The notes below the pieces were generated by a model. The model had not been told where the DNA came from. It saw nothing but the letters and a program-made list of their open reading frames with translations, and searched no databases. From Megalopta genalis (lineage: Eukaryota > Arthropoda > Insecta > Hymenoptera > Halictidae), in contig NW_027477007.1 of NCBI RefSeq assembly GCF_051020955.1, positions 1-64,000 on the forward strand: a stretch of DNA of 64,000 nucleotides, in the 5' to 3' direction. The number at the start of each line of letters is the position of its first letter. The first letter of the stretch is position 1. Positions 15,001 through 29,599 of the stretch are shown here, in pieces. A program made the translations under genes and the position numbers.

Positions 15001-18000
15001 TGCGATATACACGATTTGGCTTCAAATTCGTGCGAAATAGCAATTTTAAAGAAACGAATTTGTTTCAAATTCATGCGAAATGAACAATTTAGCTTCAGAT
15101 TCGTGCGAAATACTCGAATTAGCTTTAAATTCACGCGAAACAAACGATTTAACTTCAATATCATGCGATATACACGATTTGGCTTCAAATTCGTGCGAAA
15201 TAGAGATTTTAAACAAACGATTTAGCTTTAAATTCTTGTGAAATGAACAATTTAGCTTCAGATTCATGCGAAATACTCGAATTAGCTTTAAATTCACGCG
15301 AAACAAACGACTTAACTTTCAATATCATGCGATATACACGATTTGGCTTCAAATTTGTGCGAAATAGCGATTTTAAAGAAACGAATTTGCTTCAAATTCA
15401 TGCGAAATGAACAATTTAGCTTCAGATTCGTACGAAATACACGAATTAGCTTTGAAATCACGCGAAAAAAGCGATTTAACTTTCAATATCATGCGATATA
15501 CACGATTTGGCTTCAAATTCGTGCGAAATAGCGATTTTAAACAAACGAATTTGCTTCAAATTCATGCGAAATGAACAATTTAGCTTCAGATTCATGCGAA
15601 ATACTCGAATTAGCTTTAAATTCACGCGAAACAAACGATTTAACTTCAATATCATGCGATATACACGATTTGGCTTCAAATTCGTGCGAAATAGAGATTT
15701 TAAACAAACGATTTAGCTTTAAATTCTTGTGAAATGAACAATTTAGCTTCAGATTCATGCGAAATACTCGAATTAGCTTTAAATTCACGCGAAACAAACG
15801 ACTTAACTTCAATATCTTGCGATATACACGATTTGGCTTCAAATTTGTGCGAAATAGCGACTTTAAAGAAACGAATTTGCTTCAAATTCATGCGAAATGA
15901 ACAATTTAGCTTCAGATTCGTACGAAATACCCGAATTAGCTTTGAATTCACGCGAAAAAAGCGATTTAACTTTCAATATCATGCGATATACACGATTTGG
16001 CTTCAAATTTGTGCGAAATAGCGATGTTAAAGAAACGAATTTGCTTCAAATTCATGCGAAATGAACAATTTAGCTTCAGATTCGTACGAAATACACGAAT
16101 TAGCTTTAAATTCACGCGATGAAAGCGATTTAACTTCAATATCATGCGATATACACGATTTGGCTTCAAATTTGTGCGAAATAGCGATTTTAAAGAAACG
16201 AATTTGCTTCAAATTCATGCGAAATGAACAATTTAGCTTCAGATTCGTACGAAATACCCGAATTAGCTTTGAATTCACGCGAAGAAAGCGATTTAACTTC
16301 AATATCATGCGATATACACGATTTGGCTTCAAATTCGTGCGAAATAGAGATTTTAACCAAACGATTTAGCTTTAAATTCTTGTGAAATGAACAATTTAGC
16401 TTCAGATTCATGCGAAATACTCGAATTAGCTTTAAATTCACGCGAAACAAACGACTTAACTTCAATATCTTGCGATATACACGATTTGGCTTCAAATTTG
16501 TGCGAAATAGCGATTTTAAAGAAACGAATTTGCTTCAAATTCATGCGAAATGAACAATTTAGCTTCAGATTCGTACGAAATACCCGAATTAGCTTTGAAT
16601 TCACGCGAAAAAAGCGATTTAACTTTCAATATCATGCGATATACACGATTTGGCTTCAAATTCATGCGAAATAGCGATTTTAAACAAACGAATTTGCTTC
16701 AAATTCATGCGAAATGAACAATTTAGCTTCAGATTCGTACGAAATACTCGAATTAGCTTTAAATTCACGCGAAGAAAGCGATTTAACTTCAATATCATAC
16801 GATATACACGATTTGGCTTCAAATTCGTGCGAAATAGCGATTTTAAACAAACGAATTTGCTTCAAATTCATGCGAAATGAACAATTTAGCTTCAGATTCA
16901 TGCGAAATACTCGAATTAGCTTTAAATTCACGCGAAACAAACGATTTAACTTCAATATCATGCGATATACACGATTTGGCTTCAAATTTGTGCGAAATAG
17001 AGATTTTAAACAAACGATTTAGCTTTAAATTCTTGTGAAATGAACAATTTAGCTTCAGATTCGTACAAAATACACGAATTAGCTTTGAATTCACGCGAAA
17101 AAAGCGATTTAACTATCAATATCATGCGATATACACGATTTGGCTTCAAATTCGTGCGAAATAGCGATTTTAAACAAACGAATTTGCTTCAAATTCATGC
17201 GAAATGAACAATTTAGCTTCAGATTCGTACGAAATACACGAATTAGCTTTAAATTCACGCGAAGAAAGCGATTTAACTTCAATATCATGCGATATACACG
17301 ATTTGGCTTCAAATTTGTGCGAAATAGCGATTTTAAAGAAAAGAATTTGCTTTAAATTCTTGTGAAATGAACAATTTAGCTTCAGATTCATGCGAAATAC
17401 TCGAATTAGCTTTAAATTCACGCGAAACAAACGACTTAACTTCAATATCTTGCGATATACACGATTTGGCTTCAAATTTGTGCGAAATAGCGATTTTAAA
17501 GAAACGAATTTGCTTCAAATTCATGCGAAATGAACAATTTAGCTTCAGATTCGTACGAAATACCCGAATTAGCTTTGAATTCACGCGAAAAAACGATTTA
17601 ACTTTTAATATCATGCGATATACACGATTTGGCTTCAAATTTGTGCGAAATAGCGATTTTAAAGAAACGAATTTGCTTCAAATTCATGCGAAATGAACAA
17701 TTTAGCTTCAGATTCGTACGAAATACACGAATTAGCTTTAAATTCACGCGAAAAAAGCGATTTAACTTCAATATCATGCGATATACACGATTTGGCTTCA
17801 AATTTGTGCGAAATAGCGATTTTAAAGAAACGAATTTGCTTCAAATTCATGCGAAATGAACAATTTAGCTTCAGATTCGTACGAAATACACGAATTAGCT
17901 TTAAATTCACGCGAAGAAAGCGATTTAACTTCAATATCATGCGATATACACGATTTGGCTTCAAATTCGTGCGAAATAGCAATTTTAAAGAAACGAATTT

Positions 18001-21000
18001 GCTTCAAATTCATGCGAAATGATCAATTTAGCTTCAGATTCGTACAAAATACACGAATTAGCTTTAAATTCACGCGAAGAAAGCGATTTAACTTCAATAT
18101 CATGCGATATACACGATTTGGCTTCAAATTTGTGCGAAATAGCGATTTTAAAGAAACGAATTTGCTTCAAATTCATGCGAAATGAACAATTTAGCTTCAG
18201 ATTCGTACGAAATACACGAATTAGCTTTGAATTCACGCGAAAAAAGCGATTTAACTTTCAATATCATGCGATATACACGATTTGGCTTCAAATTCGTGCG
18301 AAATAGAGATTTTAAACAAACGATTTAGCTTTAAATTCTTGTGAAATGAACAATTTAGCTTCAGATTCATGCGAAATACTCGAATTAGCTTTAAATTCAC
18401 GCGAAACAAACGACTTAACTTCAATATCTTGCGATATACACGATTTGGCTTCAAATTTGTGCGAAATAGCGATTTTAAAGAAACGAATTTGCTTCAAATT
18501 CATGCGAAATGAACAATTTAGCTTCAGATTCGTACGAAATACCCGAATTAGCTTTGAATTCACGCGAAAAAAGCGATTTAACTTTCAATATCATGCGATA
18601 TACACGATTTGGCTTCAAATTCATGCGAAATAGCGATTTTAAACAAACGAATTTGCTTCAAATTCATGCGAAGTGAACAATTTAGCTTCAGATTCGTACG
18701 AAATACACGAATTAGCTTTAAATTCACGCGAAGAAAGCGATTTAACTTCATTATCATGCGATATACACGATTTGGCTTCAATTTCGTGCGAAATAGCGAT
18801 TTTAAACAAACGAATTTGCTTCAAATTCATGCGAAATGAACAATTTAGCTTCAGATTCATGCGAAATACTCGAATTAGCTTTAAATTCACGCGAAACAAA
18901 CGATTTAACTTCAATATCATGCGATATACACGATTTGGCTTCAAATTCGTGCGAAATAGAGTTTTTAAACAAACGATTTAGCTTTAAATTCTTGTGAAAT
19001 GAACAATTTAGCTTCAGATTCGTACGAAATACACGAATTAGCTTTGAATTCACGCAAAAAAAGCGATTTAACTTTCAATATCATGCGATATACACGATTT
19101 GGCTTCAAATTTGTGCGAAATAGCGATTTTAAAGAAACGAATTTGCTTCAAATTCATGCGAAACGAACAATTTAGCTTCAGATTCGTACGAAATACACGA
19201 ATTAGCTTTAAATTCACGCGAAGAAAGCAATTTAACTTCAATATCATGCGATATACACGATTTGGCTTCAAATTCGTGCGAAATAGCAATTTTAAAGAAA
19301 CGAATTTGCTTCAAATTCATGCGAAATGAACAATTTAGCTTCAGATTCGTACGAAATACACGAATTAGCTTTAAATTCACGCGAAGAAAGCGATTTAACT
19401 TCAATATCATGCGATATACACGATTTGGCTTCAAATTCGTGCGAAATAGCAATTTTAAAGAAACGAATTTGCTTCAAATTCATGCGAAATGAACAATTTA
19501 GCTTCAGATTCGTACGAAATACACGAATTAGCTTTAAATTCACGCGAAGAAAGCGATTTAACTTCATATCATGCGATATACACGATTTGGCTTCAAATTC
19601 GTGCGAATAGCAATTTTAAAGAAACGAATTTGCTTCAAATTCATGCGAAATGAACAATTTAGCTTCAGATTCGTACGAAATACACGAATTAGCTTTGAAT
19701 TCACGCGAAAAAAGCGATTTAACTTTCAATATCATGCGATAAACACGATTTGGCTTCAAATTCGTGCGAAATAGCGATTTTAAAGAAACGAATTTGTTTC
19801 AAATTCATGCGAAATGAACAATTTAGCTTCAGATTCGTGCGAAATACTCGAATTAGCTTTAAATTCACGCGAAACAAACGATTTAACTTCAATATCATGC
19901 GATATACACGATTTGGCTTCAAATTCGTGCGAAATAGAGATTTTAAACAAACGATTTAGCTTTAAATTCTTGTGAAATGAACAATTTAGCTTCAGATTCA
20001 TGCGAAATACTCGAATTAGCTTTAAATTCACGCGAAACAAACGACTTAACTTTCAATATCATGCGATATACACGATTTGGCTTCAAATTTGTGCGAAATA
20101 GCGATTTTAAAGAAACGAATTTGCTTCAAATTCATGCGAAATGAACAATTTAGCTTCAGATTCGTACGAAATACACGAATTAGCTTTGAATTCACGCGAA
20201 AAAAGCGATTTAACTTTCAATATCATGCGATATACACCATTTGGCTTCAAATTCGTGCGAAATAGCGATTTTAAACAAACGAATTTGTTTCAAATTCATG
20301 CGAAATGAACAATTTAGCTTCAGATTCATGCGAAATACTCGAATTAGCTTTAAATTCACGCGAAACAAACGATTTAACTTCAATATCATGCGATATACAC
20401 GATTTGGCTTCAAATTCGTGCGAAATAGAGATTTTAAACAACGATTTAGCTTTAAATTCTTGTGAAATGAACAATTTAGCTTCAGATTCATGCGAAATAC
20501 TCGAATTAGCTTTAAATTCACGCGAAAAAAACGACTTAACTTCAATATCTTGCGATATACACGATTTGGCTTCAAATTTGTGCGAAATAGCGACTTTAAA
20601 GAAACGAATTTGCTTCAAATTCATGCGAAATGAACAATTTAGCTTCAGATTCGTACGAAATACCCGAATTAGCTTTGAATTCACGCGAAAAAAGCGATTT
20701 AACTTTCAATATCATGCGATATACACGATTTGGCTTCAAATTTGTGCGAAATAGCGATTTTAAAGAAACGAATTTGCTTCAAATTCATGCGAAATGAACA
20801 ATTTAGCTTCAGATTCGTACGAAATACACGAATTAGCTTTAAATTCACGCGAAAAAAGCGATTTAACTTCAATATCATGCGATATACACGATTTGGCTTC
20901 AAATTTGTGCGAAATAGCGATGTTAAAGAAACGAATTTGCTTCAAATTCATGCGAAATGAACAATTTAGCTTCAGATTCGTACGAAATACACGAATTAGC

Positions 21001-21499
21001 TTTAAATTCACGCGATGAAAGCGATTTAACTTCAATATCATGCGATATACACGATTTGGCTTCAAATTTGTGCGAAATAGCGATTTTAAAGAAACGAATT
21101 TGCTTCAAATTCATGCGAAATGAACAATTTAGCTTCAGATTCGTACGAAATACACGAATTAGCTTTAAATTCACGCGAAGAAAGCAATTTAACTTCAATA
21201 TCATGCGATATACACGATTTGGCTTCAAATTCGTGCGAAATAGCAATTTTAAAGGAATGAATTTGCTTCAAATTCATGCGAAATGAACAATTTAGCTTCA
21301 GATTCGTACGAAATACACGAATTAGCTTTAAATTCACGCGAAGAAAGCGATTTAACTTCAATATCATGCGATATACACGATTTGGCTTCAAATTCGTGCG
21401 AAATAGCAATTTTAAAGAAACGAATTTGCTTCAAATTTATGCGAAATGAACAATTTAGCTTCAGATTCGTACGAAATACACGAATTAGCTTTGAATTCA

Positions 21500-24400
21500 C
21501 GCGAAAAAAGCGATTTAACTTTCAATATCATGCGATATACACGATTTGGCTTCAAATTCGTGCGAAATAGCGATTTTAAAGAAACGAATTTGTTTCAAAT
21601 TCATGCGAAATGAACAATTTAGCTTCAGATTCGTGCGAAATACTCGAATTAGCTTTAAATTCACGCGAAACAAACGATTTAACTTCAATATCATGCGATA
21701 TACACGATTTGGCTTCAAATTCGTGCGAAATAGAGATTTTAAACAAACGATTTAGCTTTAAATTCTTGTGAAATGAACAATTTAGCTTCAGATTCATGCG
21801 AAATACACGAATTAGCTTTAAATTCACGCGAAGAAAGCGATTTAACTTCAATATCATACGATATACACGATTTGGCTTCAAATTCGTGCGAAATAGCGAT
21901 TTTAAACAAACGAATTTGCTTCAAATTCATGCGAAATGAACAATTTAGCTTCAGATTCGTACGAAATACACGAATTAGCTTTAAATTCACGCGAAGAAAG
22001 CGATTTAACTTCAATATCATGCGATATACACGATTTGGCTTCAAATTTGTGCGAAATAGCGATTTTAAAGAAAAGAATTTGCTTCAAATTCATGCGAAAT
22101 GAACAATTTAGCTTCAGATTCGTACGAAATACACGAATTAGCTTTGAATTCACGCGAAAAAAGCGATTTAACTTTCAATATCATGCGATATACACGATTT
22201 GGCTTCAAATTCGTGCGAAATAGAGATTTTAAACAAACGATTTAGCTTTAAATTCTTGTGAAATGAACAATTTAGCTTCAGATTCATGCGAAATACTCGA
22301 ATTAGCTTTAAATTCACGCGAAACAAACGACTTAACTTCAATATCTTGCGATATACACGATTTGGCTTCAAATTTGTGCGAAATAGCGATTTTAAAGAAA
22401 CGAATTTGCTTCAAATTCATGCGAAATGAACAATTTAGCTTCAGATTCGTACGAAATACCCGAATTAGCTTTGAATTCACGCGAAAAAAGCGATTTAACT
22501 TTCAATATCATGCGATATACACGATTTGGCTTCAAATTCATGCGAAATAGCGATTTTAAAGAAACGAATTTGCTTCAAATTCATGCGAAATGAACAATTT
22601 AGCTTCAGATTCGTACGAAATACACGAATTAGCTTTAAATTCACGCGAAGAAAGCGATTTAACTTCATTATCATGCGATATACCCGATTTGGCTTCAAAT
22701 TCGTGCGAAATAGCGATTTTAAACAAACGAATTTGCTTCAAATTCATGCGAAATGAACAATTTAGCTTCAGATTCATGCGAAATACTCGAATTAGCTTTA
22801 AATTCACGCGAAACAAACGATTTAACTTCAATATCATGCGATAAACACGATTTGGCTTCAAATTCGTGCGAAATAGCGATTTTAAAGAAACGAATTTGTT
22901 TCAAATTCATGCGAAATGAACAATTTAGCTTCAGATTCGTGCGAAATACTCGAATTAGCTTTAAATTCACGCGAAACAAACGATTTAACTTCAATATCAT
23001 GCGATATACACGATTTGGCTTCAAATTCGTGCGAAATAGAGATTTTAAACAAACGATTTAGCTTTAAATTCTTGTGAAATGAACAATTTAGCTTCAGATT
23101 CATGCGAAATACTCGAATTAGCTTTAAATTCACGCGAAACAAACGACTTAACTTTCAATATCATGCGATATACACGATTTGGCTTCAAATTTGTGCGAAA
23201 TAGCGATTTTAAAGAAACGAATTTGCTTCAAATTCATGCGAAATGAACAATTTAGCTTCAGATTCGTACGAAATACACGAATTAGCTTTGAATTCACGCG
23301 AAAAAAGCGATTTAACTTTAAATATCATGCGATATACACGATTTGGCTTCAAATTCGTGCGAAATAGCGATTTTAAAGAAACGAATTTGTTTCAAATTCA
23401 TGCGAAATGAACAATTTAGCTTCAGATTCGTGCGAAATACTCGAATTAGCTTTAAATTCACGCGAAACAAACGATTTAACTTCAATATCATGCGATATAC
23501 ACGATTTGGCTTCAAATTCGTGCGAAATAGAGATTTTAAACAAACGATTTAGCTTTAAATTCTTGTGAAATGAACAATTTAGCTTCAGATTCATGCGAAA
23601 TACACGAATTAGCTTTAAATTCACGCGAAGAAAGCGATTTAACTTCAATATCATACGATATACACGATTTGGCTTCAAATTCGTGCGAAATAGCGATTTT
23701 AAACAAACGAATTTGCTTCAAAATCATGCGAAATGAACAATTTAGCTTCAGATTCGTACGAAATACACGAATTAGCTTTAAATTCACGCGAAGAAAGCGA
23801 TTTAACTTCAATATCATGCGATATACACGATTTGGCTTCAAATTTGTGCGAAATAGCGATTTTAAAGAAAAGAATTTGCTTCAAATTCATGCGAAATGAA
23901 CAACTTAGCTTCAGATTCGTACGAAATACACGAATTAGCTTTGAATTCACGCGAAAAAAGCGATTTAACTTTCAATATCATGCGATATACACGATTTGGC
24001 TTCAAATTCGTGCGAAATAGAGATTTTAAACAAACGATTTAGCTTTAAATTCTTGTGAAATGAACAATTTAGCTTCAGATTCATGCGAAATACTCGAATT
24101 AGCTTTAAATTCACGCGAAACAAACGACTTAACTTCAATATCTTGCGATATACACGATTTGGCTTCAAATTTGTGCGAAATAGCGATTTTAAAGAAACGA
24201 ATTTGCTTCAAATTCATGCGAAATGAACAATTTAGCTTCAGATTCGTACGAAATACCCGAATTAGCTTTGAATTCACGCGAAAAAAGCGATTTAACTTTC
24301 AATATCATGCGATATACACGATTTGGCTTCAAATTCATGCGAAATAGCGATTTTAAACAAACGAATTTGCTTCAAATTCATGCGAAATGAACAATTTAGC

Positions 24401-27400
24401 TTCAGATTCGTACGAAATACACGAATTAGCTTTAAATTCACGCGAAGAAAGCGATTTAACTTCATTATCATGCGATATACACGATTTGGCTTCAAATTCG
24501 TGCGAAATAGCGATTTTAAACAAACGAATTTGCTTCAAATTCATGCGAAATGAACAATTTAGCTTCAGATTCATGCGAAATACTAGAATTAGCTTTAAAT
24601 TCACGCGAAACAAACGATTTAACTTCAATATCATGCGATATACACGATTTGGCTTCAAATTCGTGGGAAATAGAGATTTTAAACAAACGATTTAGCTTTA
24701 AATTCTTGTGAAATGAACAATTTAGCTTCAGATTCGTACGAAATACACGAATTAGCTTTGAATTCACGCAAAAAAAGCGATTTAACTTTCAATATCATGC
24801 GATATACACGATTTGGCTTCAAATTTGTGCGAAATAGCGATTTTAAAGAAACGAATTTGCTTCAAATTCATGCGAAATGAACAATTTAGCTTCAGATTCG
24901 TACGAAATACACGAATTAGCTTTAAATTCACGCGATGAAAGCGATTTAACTTCAATATCATGCGATATACACGATTTGGCTTCAAATTTGTGCGAAATAG
25001 CGATTTTAAAGAAACGAATTTGCTTCAAATTCATGCGAAATGAACAATTTAGCTTCAGATTCGTACGAAATACACGAATTAGCTTTGAATTCACGCGAAA
25101 AAAGCGATTTAACTTTCAATATCATGCGATAAACACGATTTGGCTTCAAATTCGTGCGAAATAGCGATTTTAAAGAAACGAATTTGTTTCAAATTCATGC
25201 GAAATGAACAATTTAGCTTCAGATTCGTGCGAAATACTCGAATTAGCTTTAAATTCACGCGAAACAAACGATTTAACTTCAATATCATGCGATATACACG
25301 ATTTGGCTTCAAATTCGTGCGAAATAGAGATTTTAAACAAACGATTTAGCTTTAAATTCTTGTGAAATGAACAATTTAGCTTCAGATTCATGCGAAATAC
25401 TCGAATTAGCTTTAAATTCACGCGAAACAAACGACTTAACTTTCAATATCATGCGATATACACGATTTGGCTTCAAATTTGTGCGAAATAGCGATTTTAA
25501 AGAAACGAATTTGCTTCAAATTCATGCGAAATGAACAATTTAGCTTCAGATTCGTACGAAATACACGAATTAGCTTTGAATTCACGCGAAGAAAGCGATT
25601 TAACTTTCAATATCATGCGATATACACGATTTGGCTTCAAATTCGTGCGAAATAGCGATTTTAAAGAAACGAATTTGTTTCAAATTCATGCGAAATGAAC
25701 AATTTAGCTTCAGATTCGTGCGAAATACTCGAATTAGCTTTAAATTCACGCGAAACAAACGATTTAACTTCAATATCATGCGATATACACGATTTGGCTT
25801 CAAATTCGTGCGAAATAGAGATTTTAAACAAACGATTTAGCTTTAAATTCTTGTGAAATGAACAATTTAGCTCCAGATTCATGCGAAATACACGAATTAG
25901 CTTTAAATTCAAGCGAAGAAAGCGATTTAACTTCAATATCATACGATATACACGATTTGGCTTCAAATTCGTGCGAAATAGCGATTTTAAACAAACGAAT
26001 TTGCTTCAAATTCATGCGAAATGAACAATTTAGCTTCAGATTCGTACGAAATACACGAATTAGCTTTAAATTCACGCGAAGAAAGCGATTTAACTTCAAT
26101 ATCATGCGATATACACGATTTGGCTTCAAATTTGTGCGAAATAGCGATTTTAAAGAAAAGAATTTGCTTCAAATTCATGCGAAATGAACAATTTAGCTTC
26201 AGATTCGTACGAAATACACGAATTAGCTTTGAATTCACGCGAAAAAAGCGATTTAACTTTCAATATCATGCGATATACACGATTTGGCTTCAAATTCGTG
26301 CGAAATAGAGATTTTAAACAAACGATTTAGCTTTAAATTCTTGTGAAATGAACAATTTAGCTTCAGATTCATGCGAAATACTCGAATTAGCTTTAAATTC
26401 ACGCGAAACAAACGACTTAACTTCAATATCTTGCGATATACACGATTTGGCTTCAAATTTGTGCGAAATAGCGATTTTAAAGAAACGAATTTGCTTCAAA
26501 TTCATGCGAAATGAACAATTTAGCTTCAGATTCGTACGAAATACCCGAATTAGCTTTGAATTCACGCGAAAAAAGCGATTTAACTTTCAATATCATGCGA
26601 TATACACGATTTGGCTTCAAATTCATGCGAAATAGCGATTTTAAACAAACGAATTTGCTTCAAATTCATGCGAAATGAACAATTTAGCTTCAGATTCGTA
26701 CGAAATACACGAATTAGCTTTAAATTCACGCGAAGAAAGCGATTTAACTTCATTATCATGCGATATACACGATTTGGCTTCAAATTCGTGCGAAATAGCG
26801 ATTTTAAACAAACGAATTTGCTTCAAATTCATGCGAAATGAACAATTTAGCTTCAGATTCGTACGAAATACACGAATTAGCTTTGAATTCACGCGAAAAA
26901 AGCGATTTAACTTTCAATATCATGCGATAAACACGATTTGGCTTCAAATTTGTGCGAAATAGCGATTTTAAAGAAACGAATTTGTTTCAAATTCATGCGA
27001 AATGAACAATTTAGCTTCAGATTCGTGCGAAATACTCGAATTAGCTTTAAATTCACGCGAAACAAACGATTTAACTTCAATATCATGCGATATACACGAT
27101 TTGGCTTCAAATTCGTGCGAAATAGAGATTTTAAACAAACGATTTAGCTTTAAATTCTTGTGAAATGAACAATTTAGCTTCAGATTCATGCGAAATACTC
27201 GAATTAGCTTTAAATTCACGCGAAACAAACGACTTAACTTTCAATATCATGCGATATACACGATTTGGCTTCAAATTTGTGCGAAATAGCGATTTTAAAG
27301 AAACGAATTTGCTTCAAATTCATGCGAAATGAACAATTTAGCTTCAGATTCGTACGAAATACACGAATTAGCTTTGAATTCACGCGAAGAAAGCGATTTA

Positions 27401-28900
27401 ACTTCAATATCATGCGATATACACGATTTGGCTTCCAATTCGTGCGAAATAGCAATTTTAAAGAAACGAATTTGCTTCAAATTCATGCGAAATGAACAAT
27501 TTAGCTTCAGATTCGTACGAAATACACGAATTAGCTTTAAATTCACGCGAAGAAAGCGATTTAACTTCAATATCATGCGATATACACGATTTGGCTTCAA
27601 ATTCGTGCGAAATAGCAATTTTAAAGAAACGAATTTGCTTCAAATTCATGCGAAATGAACAATTTAGCTTCAGATTCATGCGAAATACTCGAATTAGCTT
27701 TAAATTCACGCGAAGAAAGCGATTTAACTTCAATATCATACGATATACACGATTTGGCTTCAAATTCGTGCGAAATAGCGATTTTAAACAAACGAATTTG
27801 CTTCAAATTCATGCGAAATGAACAATTTAGCTTCAGATTCGTACGAAATACACGAATTAGCTTTAAATTCACGCGAAGAAAGCGATTTAACTTCAATATC
27901 ATGCGATATACACGATTTGGCTTCAAATTTGTGCGAAATAGCGATTTTAAAGAAAAGAATTTGCTTCAAATTCATGCGAAATGAACAATTTAGCTTCAGA
28001 TTCGTACGAAATACACGAATTAGCTTTGAATTCACGCGAAAAAAGCGATTTAACTTTCAATATCATGCGATATACACGATTTGGCTTCAAATTCGTGCGA
28101 AATAGAGATTTTAAACAAACGATTTAGCTTTAAATTCTTGTGAAATGAACAATTTAGATTCAGATTCATGCGAAATACTCGAATTAGCTTTAAATTCACG
28201 CGAAACAAACGACTTAACTTCAATATCTTGCGATATACACGATTTGGCTTCAAATTTGTGCGAAATAGCGATTTTAAAGAAACGAATTTGCTTCAAATTC
28301 ATGCGAAATGAACAATTTAGCTTCAGATTCGTACGAAATACCCGAATTAGCTTTGAATTCACGCGAAAAAAGCGATTTAACTTTCAATATCATGCGATAT
28401 ACACGATTTGGCTTCAAATTCATGCGAAATAGCGATTTTAAACAAACGAATTTGCTTCAAATTCATGCGAAATGAACAATTTAGCTTCAGATTCGTACGA
28501 AATACACGAATTAGCTTTAAATTCACGCGAAGAAAGCGATTTAACTTCATTATCATGCGATATACACGATTTGGCTTCAAATTCGTGCGAAATAGCGATT
28601 TTAAACAAACGAATTTGCTTCAAATTCATGCGAAATGAACAATTTAGCTTCAGATTCATGCGAAATACTCGAATTAGCTTTAAATTCACGCGAAACAAAC
28701 GATTTAACTTCAATATCATGCGATATACACGATTTGGCTTCAAATTCGTGCGAAATAGAGATTTTAAACAAACGATTTAGCTTTAAATTCTTGTGAAATG
28801 AACAATTTAGCTTCAGATTCGTACGAAATACACGAATTAGCTTTGAATTCACGCAAAAAAAGCGATTTAACTTTCAATATCATGCGATATACACGATTTG
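21500..28900 (+). repeat. Higher-order repeat block in array A, period about 1797 bp
   Basis: The same ordered set of monomer variants recurs at 1797-bp spacing, which is 11 monomers plus four 1-bp insertions. Corresponding positions are 22168 and 23965, 26253 and 28050, also 22495 and 24292, 26580 and 28377. The step from 23965 to 26253 is 2288 bp, that is 1797 plus three further monomers. Rare variants travel with the unit: a TTCATTATC subunit, an AAAAGAATTTGC variant and a CATACGATAT variant. This shows recent block-wise amplification rather than single-monomer slippage. Confidence 0.8.
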
Positions 28901-29599
28901 GCTTCAAATTTGTGCGAAATAGCGATTTTAAAGAAACGAATTTGCTTCAAATTCATGCGAAATGAACAATTTAGCTTCAGATTCGTACGAAATACACGAA
29001 TTAGCTTTAAATTCACGCGAAGAAAGCGATTTAACTTTCAATATCATGCGATATACACGATTTGGCTTCGAATTCGTGCGAAATAGCGATTTTAAACAAA
29101 CGAATTTGCTTCAAATTCATGCGAAATGAACAATTTAGATTCAGATTCGTACGAAATACACGAATTAGCTTTAAATTCACGCGAAGAAAGCGATTTAACT
29201 TCAATATCATGCGATATACACGATTTGGCTTCAAATTCGTGCGAAATAGAGATTTTAAACAAACGATTTAGCTTTAAATTCTTGCGAAATGAACAATTTA
29301 GCTTCAGATTCATGCGAAATACTCGAATTAGCTTTAAATTCACGCGAAGAAAGCGATTTAACTTCAATATCATGCGATATACACGATTTGGCTTCAAATT
29401 CTTGCGAAATAGAGATTTTAAACAAACGATTTAGCTTTAAATTCTTGCGAAATGAACAATTTAGCTTCAGATTCATGCGAAATACTCGAATTAGCTTTAA
29501 ATTCACGCGAAACAAACGATTTAACTTCAATATCTTGCGATATACACGATTTGACTTCAAATTCGTGCGAAATAGCGATTTTAAAGAAACGAATTTGCT

